Below are positions 19,625 through 27,378 of a stretch of 51,419 nt of DNA, piece by piece. How positions within the stretch are numbered: position 1 is the first letter of the stretch; each line of letters begins with the position of its first letter. The position numbers were made by a program, and so were the translations under genes. Source of the stretch: Zestomonas carbonaria. Its GTDB lineage: Bacteria; Pseudomonadota; Gammaproteobacteria; Pseudomonadales; Pseudomonadaceae. The stretch spans positions 1-51,419 of the forward strand of contig NZ_CAJFCI010000034.1 in NCBI RefSeq assembly GCF_904061905.1. The letters are read 5' to 3'. Below the pieces are notes generated by a model. That model saw only the letters and a list, made by a program, of their open reading frames with translations, did not search any database and had not been told where the DNA came from.

Positions 19625-20506
19625 TCATCCTGGTTTGCGGGCCAGAATGATCTGAGTTTTAGGAAGAGCCTGATCTAGGGATTCCCGCAAAAATTTTCCA
19701 TTTGGCAAATTTATTGCCTTGTACCAAACGCTTGCCCACTCATCTAGCAAAGGAGGAAAGGGAGGTGATAACTGGTCGTGGGTGGCCCCCATAAAAGACT
19801 CTTCATCGGCCGACTTTACGGTCCAGTAGAACATCATCCAAAGCGTCCAGAAAAAACCATAAGAATGACGGGAAATAATATGAAGCCCAGAGTCGACAAC
19901 CAATCTAGAAAACTCTTCAGCTGAGAAAACATTAATGTGATTTGGAGGCTGAAAGTGCACAGCTGGAGCGATGTTCCGTTGCAAGCCCTCGCTGATCTCA
20001 GCGGGAACGGAAAGAAAATAAAGAGCACCTGGCCTACCAACCCGAAAAAGCTCCTTTAGGATGTCTGCCGGCCGCTCAACATGCTCAAGCACCTCTAACG
20101 CAATTACTCGGCTTGCAATACCTTCTCCTAACGGCAATGGCAAACTATCAGAAACAATACCTTGCGTCGCACGTGCTTGGGTTGACACTATCCGTTTCTG
20201 TAGAGTTTCTATCTTGGTAGCATCTGTATCAGTGAAGATCACATGTGCACCGCGGCGAGCGCAGAACATACTGACACCTCCACTGCCACAACCAACATCT
20301 AACACAACATCTTCAGGAGCGATTGGAAATTCTCGGAACAGCTCCCCGGTATCATTACGAAACCAGCCGCCCATAACCGCATCCACAAGACCGCAGTCAG
20401 CCGTGGTAGCTATCATTGGCGCGGTAGCCCCTTCATTCTGCTGTTGAGCATTCGAACTTGTTGAGCGCGCTCGGACCATTTGCCACCACTTACGCAGACT
20501 TGGCAT
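19625..20506 (-). CDS. Class I SAM-dependent methyltransferase (CPA cassette, copy 1)
   Basis: The 293-residue paralogue of the downstream methyltransferase has motif I VLDVGCGSGGVSMFC, then TDTDATKIETL, ALEVLEHVERPADIL and HFQPPNHINVFSAEEFSRLV. The aromatic segment YGFFWTLWMMFYWT and the end LPKTQIILARKPG match the paralogue's. The first 40 residues are unrelated and rich in Q, S and T. It overlaps the glycosyltransferase gene by 17 bases. Two non-identical copies suggest two methylation positions or sequential methylation of the rhamnan end. Confidence 0.85.
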   Translation of the reverse strand: MPSLRKWWQMVRARSTSSNAQQQNEGATAPMIATTADCGLVDAVMGGWFRNDTGELFREFPIAPEDVVLDVGCGSGGVSMFCARRGAHVIFTDTDATKIETLQKRIVSTQARATQGIVSDSLPLPLGEGIASRVIALEVLEHVERPADILKELFRVGRPGALYFLSVPAEISEGLQRNIAPAVHFQPPNHINVFSAEEFSRLVVDSGLHIISRHSYGFFWTLWMMFYWTVKSADEESFMGATHDQLSPPFPPLLDEWASVWYKAINLPNGKFLRESLDQALPKTQIILARKPG

Positions 20507-22052
20507 GAAGAGCCACCTCCACAGCGAAGAAGTTCTGCAAACTCTGCAAAGCAGCCGCCTGCGAGCAGTGATCGCGCATGCGCTCGATAGCCGCCGCCGA
20601 CATCTGCTGGTAACGCTCAGGCTCTTCCTTCACGCACCGGTAGGCCTCCAGATAGGCATCTCTCAGCGAGACCCAGTCGATCTGGTGTCGCAGGGTCCGA
20701 TAGGCGAGTCGCGGGTCGTGGGACCAGGCGGTGGCATCCTGCCAACTGTCGACCACGAACCCCACCTGCTCGTCGATGTAGTCGCACATGGCCGAGTGCC
20801 GTGGCGAAATCGCGGGCTTGCCGCAGGAAAGGAACTCCATCAGGGGCAGGCACTGCCCCTCGCCGTGCGAGGCATTGACCGCGAAGGCGCTCGCCTTGAT
20901 CAGCGTGTCGAACTCGCTGCCGTCCAGGTAGCCGTGCAGCAGCACGACACGACACTGGAACCTGGGCATGCGCGCCATCCAGATCAGCATGTCGTGCATG
21001 GCGGACAGGTATTCGTTGTGCCCCAGCTTGAACACCAGGGTCGCATCCGGGGTATCACGGAAGGCGGAGCAGAACGCCGTCAGCATGTCGGCCCAGTTCT
21101 TGCGGCCGTCGTAGGGATTGAACAGCGTGGTGAAGACCACCCCCGAAAGCTCCAGTTCGGACTCGCCCGGCGCCCACTCCGGCATCCTCGGGGTCACGCC
21201 TGCCGTGGCAGGACGGGGAGGCTCCACGGTATTGCGCGGTTCCAGCCTCCGCTCGGGGTCCTGGCTCACCAGTTCGAGCCTTGCCTCGGCCTTCCCGGGC
21301 AGGAGGGGAAGCTGCTGGCACAGTACCTTCAGGTACCACTCCCCCAGGTAGCGGCGGGTGATCTGATAGCGGGACTGCTGTCTTCCCGGCTGCTCCTCGA
21401 CGGTAGCGGGAGACGGACGCTGGCGAGCCAGAGCGCCTTCATGCTCGCGGATCGCCTGCACCACCCTGGCCGTGGCGTTCGGGCCCCAGATATAGGGACT
21501 CAGCTCGGGATCATGGCTATCGACCACCACGGCCGAGCGAGCACGGATCCGGACGCTCCGCTCCAGCGGCAGCTCGCCCGGACGCTCCCTCAAGGCGGCG
21601 AACTTGTCCCACACCGGAGAAGGCACGGAAATGATCGGGAACGTCGGCCCCATTTCCCGGCGCACGGCATCGACGATCATCTGCGAATGAGTGATGCCGC
21701 TGCCGCACGCCTTCAGGACATGCCGCCAGTCCTGGTTGGGCTCGTCCAACCAGGGCTCGTTCGGAATGCTGTCGAACTCCCAGGCGAACACCGGGATCGT
21801 CGGGCAACGCAGCCCCAGGAGGGTCTTGTGCGGCGGCGAGAATGACAGGAACAGGCACTCCTCCCCTTTGGCGCATGCCTCGTCGTAGAGACGATCGACC
21901 TCCAGTTCGGGCCGCTCGACCACGACCACTTCCCCCAGTTGCCTCAACACGGGCAGGTAGTCGCGCAGCACGAAGTAGTAGCTGTATTCCGGCAGCCCCA
22001 TGCTGGTCGCGATTCGTTCGGCGGTGACTTCCGAGTACACGAGGAACTTCAT
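20490..22052 (-). CDS. GT4-like glycosyltransferase (CPA cassette, second of two paralogues)
   Basis: This 520-residue glycosyltransferase probably works on the CPA chain or its end sugar. The N-terminal domain contains PEYSYYFVLRDYLPVLRQLG and the striking PVFAWEFDSIP. A P/E/R-rich linker of about 90 residues (roughly 210-300) separates it from a GT-B C-terminal domain with NPYDGRKNWADMLTAF and the EX7E motif GEGQCLPLMEFLSCG. The ATG at 22050-22052 overlaps the upstream gene's stop (ATGA). The frame is open to 22853, but that extension is the shadow of the upstream gene. GC content is normal for the genome. The exact acceptor is unknown. Confidence 0.85.
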   Translation of the reverse strand: MKFLVYSEVTAERIATSMGLPEYSYYFVLRDYLPVLRQLGEVVVVERPELEVDRLYDEACAKGEECLFLSFSPPHKTLLGLRCPTIPVFAWEFDSIPNEPWLDEPNQDWRHVLKACGSGITHSQMIVDAVRREMGPTFPIISVPSPVWDKFAALRERPGELPLERSVRIRARSAVVVDSHDPELSPYIWGPNATARVVQAIREHEGALARQRPSPATVEEQPGRQQSRYQITRRYLGEWYLKVLCQQLPLLPGKAEARLELVSQDPERRLEPRNTVEPPRPATAGVTPRMPEWAPGESELELSGVVFTTLFNPYDGRKNWADMLTAFCSAFRDTPDATLVFKLGHNEYLSAMHDMLIWMARMPRFQCRVVLLHGYLDGSEFDTLIKASAFAVNASHGEGQCLPLMEFLSCGKPAISPRHSAMCDYIDEQVGFVVDSWQDATAWSHDPRLAYRTLRHQIDWVSLRDAYLEAYRCVKEEPERYQQMSAAAIERMRDHCSQAAALQSLQNFFAVEVALHAKSA

Positions 22053-23548
22053 GGCGCCGAGCTCCTGTCGAGCTGTCGGCCAACCTGGCGAACCGGTTCT
22101 TTCATGATCTTTTCCAGAAACTCGTCGAGTGGCGCGGCCACCGCCTCGACGGAAGCGAAGGCGCGCATTTTCGCGAAGGCATGCGCTGACATCTGGCGGT
22201 AGCGCCAAGGATCGGCCGTCGCGACCTCGTAGCTGGTTTTGTAGGCCTCCATGAGCGACTGCCAGTTCAACCGGTGGCGGTGGGTCATGAATATGCCCGT
22301 GGGGTCGTGGGGCCAGCAGAACGGCTCCGGGGAACACTTGAGGAGGAACGCCAGGCGCTCGTCCACGTAGTCGGCCATGGCGGTGTGGACCGGGGCGATG
22401 GCCGGCCGGCCCGCGGAGAGAAACTCCATCAGCGGAAGGCACAGGCCCTCGCCGGAAGAGGCATTCACGTAATAGGTGGACGCGTCGATGAGCTCGCGAT
22501 ACTGCGAATCCTCGAGGAACCCGTGCAGCACCAGCACCCGGCAGCGGAACGGGGCCAACCTCGACAGGAGAGTCATCAGCACGATGCGGTAGTACTCCAG
22601 GTCGTGGTGGGTCATCTTCACGATCAGGGTGGCATCCTCGGTTTCCTTGAACGCCCAGCAGAAGGCGGTAATCAACTCGACCCAGTTCTTGCGGCTGTCC
22701 GCCGGGTTCAGGATGGTCGTGTAGACCACCCCATCGACCCGGATCGACCGTGCGGGCTCTTCTTCTCTTTCCGGCGGCGACTTGACGCTGGACGCCTCTA
22801 CGGCATGCTCCGCTTCGCAAGCCGGCTGCAGGGGCTGCCTGACCTCCGCCCACCAGCCACGGAGCAGGGCCTTGCTGAGCTGCCAGGACTGGGCGAAACG
22901 GCCCTCGACGACCTGCACGGGCTCGGGATCGGCGGGAAGTTCGGCCGGTACCGGCTCCGGCTTGCGTACCAGCCCGTCCGCCGACAACCCGAGAATGGGA
23001 CTGTCGATGACCACGCCCCGGAACGAGAACTGCCTGTCGCCCAGCGACAGCGGCACGCCTTCGGGCGAGCCGAGCCCGGCATGGCGGTCCCAGACGGGTG
23101 CGGGCAGGGCCACGACCGGAAACCTCGCACCCGCGGCCTCTTCGACCAGGGCGGCGGCCTCCCGGCTGGTACTGATCGCGCCGCTCATGCGGGCGAAGGC
23201 ATATCGCCAGTCGTTCTGTGGATTGCTGTCCCAGGCAACCGACGGCAGGCTGTCGAATTCCCAGGCGAACACCGCGACGGTCGGGCAGCGCAGCCCCAGG
23301 GGGGTCTGCTGCGGCGGGCTGAAACTGAGGAAAACCACCTCGCGACCAAGCGCGTCGTGCCGCTCGAACAGCTCGTCCACTTCTTCCAGGGTCGAGACCT
23401 CGACGACGGTCCCCAGCCGCTGCAGGGCCGGGATGAAGTCCCGCATCAGGAAGTAGTAGCTGTATTCGGGTTTTCCGAGAGAACCCTGGATGCTGTCTCC
23501 ACTGATCTTGGAACCGACGAGAATGAGCTTGTCCATAATTTCTTGCAC
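22049..23548 (-). CDS. GT4-like glycosyltransferase (CPA cassette, first gene of the operon)
   Basis: This paralogue of the next gene has 499 residues from the GTG chosen here. It has PEYSYYFLMRDFIPALQRLG, VAVFAWEFDSLP, an acidic/proline linker (about 190-275), NPADSRKNWVELITAF and the EX7E motif GEGLCLPLMEFLSAG. AGGAG lies eight bases before the GTG at 23546-23548. A GTG at 23557 is too close to the same AGGAG, and the ATG at 23536 has no good ribosome site. It is the promoter-proximal gene of the 13-gene run. Five genes upstream of rmd (PA5455-PA5459) are known to matter for CPA in PAO1, and this is one of their counterparts. Confidence 0.85.
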   Translation of the reverse strand: MQEIMDKLILVGSKISGDSIQGSLGKPEYSYYFLMRDFIPALQRLGTVVEVSTLEEVDELFERHDALGREVVFLSFSPPQQTPLGLRCPTVAVFAWEFDSLPSVAWDSNPQNDWRYAFARMSGAISTSREAAALVEEAAGARFPVVALPAPVWDRHAGLGSPEGVPLSLGDRQFSFRGVVIDSPILGLSADGLVRKPEPVPAELPADPEPVQVVEGRFAQSWQLSKALLRGWWAEVRQPLQPACEAEHAVEASSVKSPPEREEEPARSIRVDGVVYTTILNPADSRKNWVELITAFCWAFKETEDATLIVKMTHHDLEYYRIVLMTLLSRLAPFRCRVLVLHGFLEDSQYRELIDASTYYVNASSGEGLCLPLMEFLSAGRPAIAPVHTAMADYVDERLAFLLKCSPEPFCWPHDPTGIFMTHRHRLNWQSLMEAYKTSYEVATADPWRYRQMSAHAFAKMRAFASVEAVAAPLDEFLEKIMKEPVRQVGRQLDRSSAP

Positions 23549-23947
23549 AGGCTTCACTCCTATGCGGCTTTCTTGTTATTCATTTGCGGCAGGCAAATCC
23601 GGACATCCGGCAGCATCCGTGGAAAACGTCCGGTTGCCAATACCGGCGACGCCGGCCTCGCCCGTCGAGGGATGGCGAATAGCAGCAGATGTGCGTCTAT
23701 CTTGCAAGATCTTGACAGTATCGAATGCCCATCTTCGTGATTGAGTGCTGTAACCATCACAACGAACTAACTTCCCGCCCCGGTCCGGAAACCGATGGAC
23801 AGCGCCGAGGACATGAAGATCCGTACCCTGCGCCCGCAGATACCATGGCACCTTTCCCGCTGGTGCCCGGCCACGCGCTCCGCTAGGCTTTCCCGAGTGA
23901 CGTGGTGAACCGGCCACGACGCGTTTGATCGACAGGAGAGTCCATCC
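23549..23947. promoter_or_regulatory. Divergent intergenic region: CPA operon leader and DUF2388 promoter region
   Basis: This 399-base stretch has no convincing gene. It must hold the promoter of the minus-strand CPA operon and that of the plus-strand DUF2388 genes. An A/T-richer segment at about 23690-23765 is the likeliest control region for the CPA side, with GATACT and CTTGACAG-like words, but no pair of boxes with correct spacing was found. AGGAGA nine bases before the ATG at 23948 is a good ribosome site. Confidence 0.4.
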
Positions 23948-24265
23948 ATGAATCGTTTGCGCCTGCTCAGCGCCGCCGCCCTGCTGGCCGCGGCCACCAG
24001 CGTCTCGGCCACCAGCTTCGTCTACACCACCGATGCCACCGTCGGCGCCCTGAAGGGTACTTCGGACGTCACCTCGGACATCACCTCCTCGTTCAGCGAT
24101 GACAAGGTAGTGCGCGCCGCCCGCGAGGACGCCGCCAGCTTCGTCGCCAGCGCCGGCGAGATCCGTGGCGCGCAACTGGAGGCCGCGCTCAAGCACATCC
24201 GTGGCAAGCTGCCGCAACTGGCCGCCAGCGACATGCAGTTGGCGCAGGCGATCCTGACCCTCTGA
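23948..24265 (+). CDS. DUF2388 small exported protein (first copy)
   Basis: This 105-residue protein of unknown function belongs to a family seen mostly in Pseudomonas. A Sec signal peptide covers about residues 1-22 (cleavage near SVSA-TS). The mature part has a T/S/D-rich segment (TSDVTSDITSSFSDD), then the conserved block KVVRAAREDAASFVASAGE, then a helix (RGAQLEAALKHIRGK). It should be periplasmic or secreted. A paralogue follows 165 bases later, and the zincin-like gene overlaps that one, so the three probably form one unit. Confidence 0.85.
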   Translation: MNRLRLLSAAALLAAATSVSATSFVYTTDATVGALKGTSDVTSDITSSFSDDKVVRAAREDAASFVASAGEIRGAQLEAALKHIRGKLPQLAASDMQLAQAILTL

Positions 24266-24344
24266 TCCCTCCTCCCGGCTGGCCCTCGCCTACGCATTCG
24301 GCTAGCCTTGCGGCCGCTCCGGCCGGCCGCCTTCCCTCGCCCTC

Positions 24345-24364
24345 CCCGCGCGCCATCGCGCGGG
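24345..24364. other. Hairpin between the two DUF2388 genes
   Basis: A perfect 8-bp stem, CCCGCGCG / CGCGCGGG, with a CCAT loop lies 66 bases before the second DUF2388 gene and downstream of GGCCGG palindromes at 24311-24330. There is no T-run. It may protect or partly end the first gene's transcript. Confidence 0.4.
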
Positions 24365-24430
24365 AGGGGAACCGGCGTCCGGCCGGCTTCGTCCAACTTC
24401 TCCACGAGCCCGCATTTCCGGAGATCATTC

Positions 24431-24751
24431 ATGCGTAGCCCGCTCATCGCCGCCGTCGCGGCCCTGGCCCTGTTCTGCGCCGGCGCCCAGGCGCAGACCC
24501 TGGTCGCCACCAGCAACATCATCGTCCGTGCGCTGGACCGCAGCCTCGACTTCACCTCCGACACCACCACCTCGATCCGCGACATGAAGGTCGTCCGCGC
24601 CGCCCAGGACGACGCCGCCAGCTTCGTCGCCAGCGCCGGCGAGATCCGGGGCGCGCAACTGGAAGCCGCGCTGGGCGTGATCCGCACCCACGTGCCCGAG
24701 GCGCGCGAAGCTTCCGACCTGACCCTGGCCGAAGCCATCCTCGTCCTGTGA
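24431..24751 (+). CDS. DUF2388 small exported protein (second copy)
   Basis: The 106-residue paralogue of the previous gene has a signal peptide ending near AGAQAQ (residue 21). A T/S/D-rich segment and KVVRAAQDDAASFVASAGE follow, then RGAQLEAALGVIRTH. The 19-residue core differs from the first copy's at only two positions, while the signal peptides are unrelated, so the core is under strong constraint. GGAGA lies eight bases before the ATG at 24431. Its last four bases overlap the start of the next gene (GTGA), indicating translational coupling with the zincin-like protein. Confidence 0.85.
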   Translation: MRSPLIAAVAALALFCAGAQAQTLVATSNIIVRALDRSLDFTSDTTTSIRDMKVVRAAQDDAASFVASAGEIRGAQLEAALGVIRTHVPEAREASDLTLAEAILVL

Positions 24752-26700
24752 GGCCCGCCGCCTGGCTGCTCTCCGTCGCGCTGCTGGGCGGCGGCGCCCA
24801 GGCGGAGCTGCGCCTGAGCCTCGCTAGCGAGGGCCTGGACAACACCCAGCGCCAGGCCAGCCAGGCATTGCTCGACGAGGCCATGGGGGCGCTGCCGCCG
24901 AGCTTCCGCGAACGCCTCGACCGCGACGTCGAGGTACGCTGGAGCGCGAACCTGCCCGAAGCGGTCTACGGCCGCGCCAGCCGCCCCGACCGCCTGCTGC
25001 TCAACGCCCGCCTGCTGCCGGCCCTGGCCGACGGCTCGGCCGCGCGCACCCCAACCGAGCGCCCGCACGGCACCCTGCGCCGCGAGCTGCTGGCCACCGT
25101 GTTGCACGAGCTGACCCATCTGTACGACCGCGCCCGGCTCTGGTCCGCCGACGAGTGGCGCCGGTTGCAGCACTGCCGCCAGCGTGCGGCGAGCAACGGC
25201 CTGGTCGGCCTGCCGGACGACTGCCGAGGGCAGACCGAGCGGCGTTTCACCCTGAGCGACGACCCACGCCTGCTCGACCTCGCAGGCTGGCCGCAGCGCG
25301 TCGGCCGGCGCGGCGCCCGCGAAGCGGACAACGATCAGGAGGCGCGCAGCCCGGACACCTACGAGCTGAGCAACCCGCGCGAGTTCGTCGCGGTGAACAT
25401 GGAGTACTTCCTGCTCGATCCGGCCTATGCCTGCCGACGGCCGGCGCTGTACCGGCATTTCCGCCAGCATTTCGACTGGGCGCCGGCCGACGCGGCGCCC
25501 TGCCCCGGCAGCTATCCGTTCCTCAACGCCGGGCGCGACTTCGCCCGCCAGCCGCTCGGCCAGCTCGACCCGGAGCGCGTCTATTCGGTCGACTACCTGC
25601 TGGCCGAGGCCAACGACAACTGGGTCAGCCGCTGGGGCCACAGCATGCTGCGCCTGGTGATCTGCGCCCCCGGCCGGCCGCGCGGCCCGGACTGCCGGCT
25701 GGATCTCGACCAGCACCTGGTGCTGTCCTACCGTGCCTTCGTCAACGACGTGCAGTTGTCCAGTTGGGACGGCCTGACCGGCGCCTACCCGTCGCGACTG
25801 TTCGTCCTGCCGCTCGACCAGGTGATCGACGAATACACCAAGGTCGAGCTGCGCAGCCTCTCCTCGCTGCCGCTCAGGCTGTCGCGCCAGGAACTCCACG
25901 GCCTGGTCGAGCGCGCCGCCGAGCAGCACTGGAGCTACGACGGCCACTACTGGTTCATCTCCAACAACTGCGCGGTGGAAACCCTCAAGCTGCTGCGCAG
26001 CGGCACCGGCCAACGGGAACTGGTCGGCCTCGACAGCATCATGCCCAACGGCCTGCTCGACCTGCTGGAAGCCCGTGGCCTGGCTGATCGCAGCGTGCTC
26101 GCCGACGACAAGGAAGCGCTGCGCCTGGGCTATCGCTTCGACTCCTTCCGCGATCGCTACCAGGCGATGTTCGCCGTGCTGCAAACCCGCCTGGACGTGC
26201 CGCAAAGCAGGGTCGAGGACTGGCTGGAGCTGTCCGCCGCCCAGCGCCGCGCCTGGATCGCCCGCGCCGACCTGCGCGCCGCCGCCGCCATGCTGCTGCT
26301 CGAACAGGCGGCCGTGCGCCGCCAGTTGCTGATCGCCCAGGACGAGCTCAAGCGCAACTACATGAACGTGCGCGACCAGCTCGGCCAGAGCCGTTTCTCC
26401 AAGGCCGGCGACGCGCTACAGGCCATCCTCGCCAACAGCGGCTACCTGAGCCGCCCGGCGGAACTGCTCGACAGCGGCTACGGCCTGCCGCAACCGGGCG
26501 AATGGCAGCGCCTGGAACAGCAGAGCGGCGAGCGCCAGCAATACCTGCGCAGCCTCAGCGACGAGCTGGAACAGGAAGTCCGCCGCCTGCTCGACCCGGA
26601 ACGGATCGGCGAGATCGAGGCCGGCGAAGCCAACCTCCAGGCGCTCGGCGAACGCCTGCGCGAACTCCATAAGGCGAGCGGCGGTTTGCAGTTGCCGTAA
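24748..26700 (+). CDS. Exported zincin-like protein with DUF4105-type region
   Basis: This 650-residue protein is probably periplasmic. The GTG start overlaps the previous gene by four bases and opens a signal peptide (about 1-19, GGGAQA-E). HELTH at residues 120-124 is a gluzincin-type zinc motif, and EFVAVNMEYFLLDP (from 212) supplies a candidate third ligand. The middle (about 285-470) has YLLAEANDNWVSRWGHSMLRL and YWFISNNCAVETLKLL, which resemble the DUF4105 (Lnb N-terminal) papain-like region, with His and Cys as possible catalytic residues. The C-terminal 170 residues are helical and charged. It may therefore carry two hydrolase centres. Its substrate is unknown; the coupling to two DUF2388 proteins suggests partners or inhibitors. 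Confidence 0.75.
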   Translation: MRPAAWLLSVALLGGGAQAELRLSLASEGLDNTQRQASQALLDEAMGALPPSFRERLDRDVEVRWSANLPEAVYGRASRPDRLLLNARLLPALADGSAARTPTERPHGTLRRELLATVLHELTHLYDRARLWSADEWRRLQHCRQRAASNGLVGLPDDCRGQTERRFTLSDDPRLLDLAGWPQRVGRRGAREADNDQEARSPDTYELSNPREFVAVNMEYFLLDPAYACRRPALYRHFRQHFDWAPADAAPCPGSYPFLNAGRDFARQPLGQLDPERVYSVDYLLAEANDNWVSRWGHSMLRLVICAPGRPRGPDCRLDLDQHLVLSYRAFVNDVQLSSWDGLTGAYPSRLFVLPLDQVIDEYTKVELRSLSSLPLRLSRQELHGLVERAAEQHWSYDGHYWFISNNCAVETLKLLRSGTGQRELVGLDSIMPNGLLDLLEARGLADRSVLADDKEALRLGYRFDSFRDRYQAMFAVLQTRLDVPQSRVEDWLELSAAQRRAWIARADLRAAAAMLLLEQAAVRRQLLIAQDELKRNYMNVRDQLGQSRFSKAGDALQAILANSGYLSRPAELLDSGYGLPQPGEWQRLEQQSGERQQYLRSLSDELEQEVRRLLDPERIGEIEAGEANLQALGERLRELHKASGGLQLP

Positions 26701-26710
26701 GCCGATAAAG

Positions 26711-26747
26711 GCGCTGGAGGCGGGAGGCTGGGCGAAAATCGGCTTTT
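26711..26747. repeat. GCGCTGGAGGC-type interspersed repeat with hairpin
   Basis: GCGCTGGAGGCGGGAGGCTG begins at 26711. The flanking GCCGAT (26701) and ATCGGC followed by TTTT (26738-26747) can pair, giving a terminator-like end for the zincin-like gene. Related words recur at 27235 and 38296. Confidence 0.5.
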
Positions 26748-27147
26748 AAAGTCGCTCCTCGTCTTCCTCCGGCAGATGCGGATCGAGGTGCAGCCACGGC
26801 AGCCGGCTCTTCACCCAGATATGCCGGTCCGGCCGGGCGCGCTCGGGCTGGTCGAGGGTCGCCACGGTGACGTCTAGGCTGTGCGGGCTGAGGCTGGTGA
26901 ACAACGCCAACTGGGCACCGCAGGTGGGGCAGAAATAGCGCGTGCTGGTGGCCGAGGAGCGGTACTGGGCCGGCTCGCCGGTGGTCCAGGCGAAGCATTC
27001 CAGCGGCACCGTGAGCCAGGTGACCATGGTGCCGCCGCTGGTACGTCGGCATACCGAACAGTGGCAGTGGGCGATGTCGCGCAACGGCGCGCTGAACTGG
27101 TAGCGCAGGCTGCCGCAATGGCAGCCGCCCAGATGGAGTTCCGACAT
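26746..27147 (-). CDS. GFA-like (glutathione-dependent formaldehyde-activating family) protein
   Basis: This 133-residue cytoplasmic zinc protein has the Mss4/GFA fold. The metal-binding cysteines are visible: GGCHCGSLRY (Cys9, Cys11), AHCHCSVCRR (Cys28, Cys30, Cys33) and YFCPTCGAQL (Cys73, Cys76). Most members of this family are uncharacterised, and true glutathione-formaldehyde activity should not be assumed. The ATG is at 27145-27147. The frame stays open to 28311, but the extension is antisense to the AEC gene. The stop sits inside the end of the repeat/hairpin after the convergent zincin gene. Confidence 0.85.
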   Translation of the reverse strand: MSELHLGGCHCGSLRYQFSAPLRDIAHCHCSVCRRTSGGTMVTWLTVPLECFAWTTGEPAQYRSSATSTRYFCPTCGAQLALFTSLSPHSLDVTVATLDQPERARPDRHIWVKSRLPWLHLDPHLPEEDEERL

Positions 27148-27234
27148 GGAAGGCACCGTGCAAGTGGGGGTCTGCCCCAAAGCATAGGCAGGGTAATCGT
27201 GCCATGGCGTCATTGTGCGGCGGGCATTCGATAA

Positions 27235-27356
27235 AAAGCGCTGGAGGCTGGAGAACTGGACGACAAAGCTCCGCATGCCTCCGTGACCGGGCTGTTTTCG
27301 GCTCTTCGAGCCCTCCAGCTTGCCGAGCGTCGACGGGCCGGCCAAGATGGCCGGCC
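27235..27356. repeat. Composite interspersed repeat and GGCCGGCC hairpin
   Basis: AAGCGCTGGAGGCTGGAGAA begins at 27236. At 27291-27307 lies the exact reverse complement of GAAGAGCCGAAAACAGC, which also occurs at 38282-38298. A GGCCGGCC / GGCCGGCC hairpin (27336-27343 and 27349-27356, 5-nt loop) follows just before the AEC gene. The element fills the 231-base divergent gap. Confidence 0.55.
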
Positions 27357-27378
27357 AGCTTGCCGCAAGAGTCCCGCC

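Noticed and set aside
18748..20506. The two methyltransferases as part of a restriction-modification or phage-defence system
   Set aside because: They lack DNA methyltransferase catalytic motifs, have small-molecule class I folds, have no nuclease partner, and are locked in the CPA operon.
20490..22853. A 787-residue version of the second glycosyltransferase
   Set aside because: The extra N-terminal part is the out-of-frame reading of the upstream paralogue; the ATGA overlap at 22049-22052 gives the natural start.
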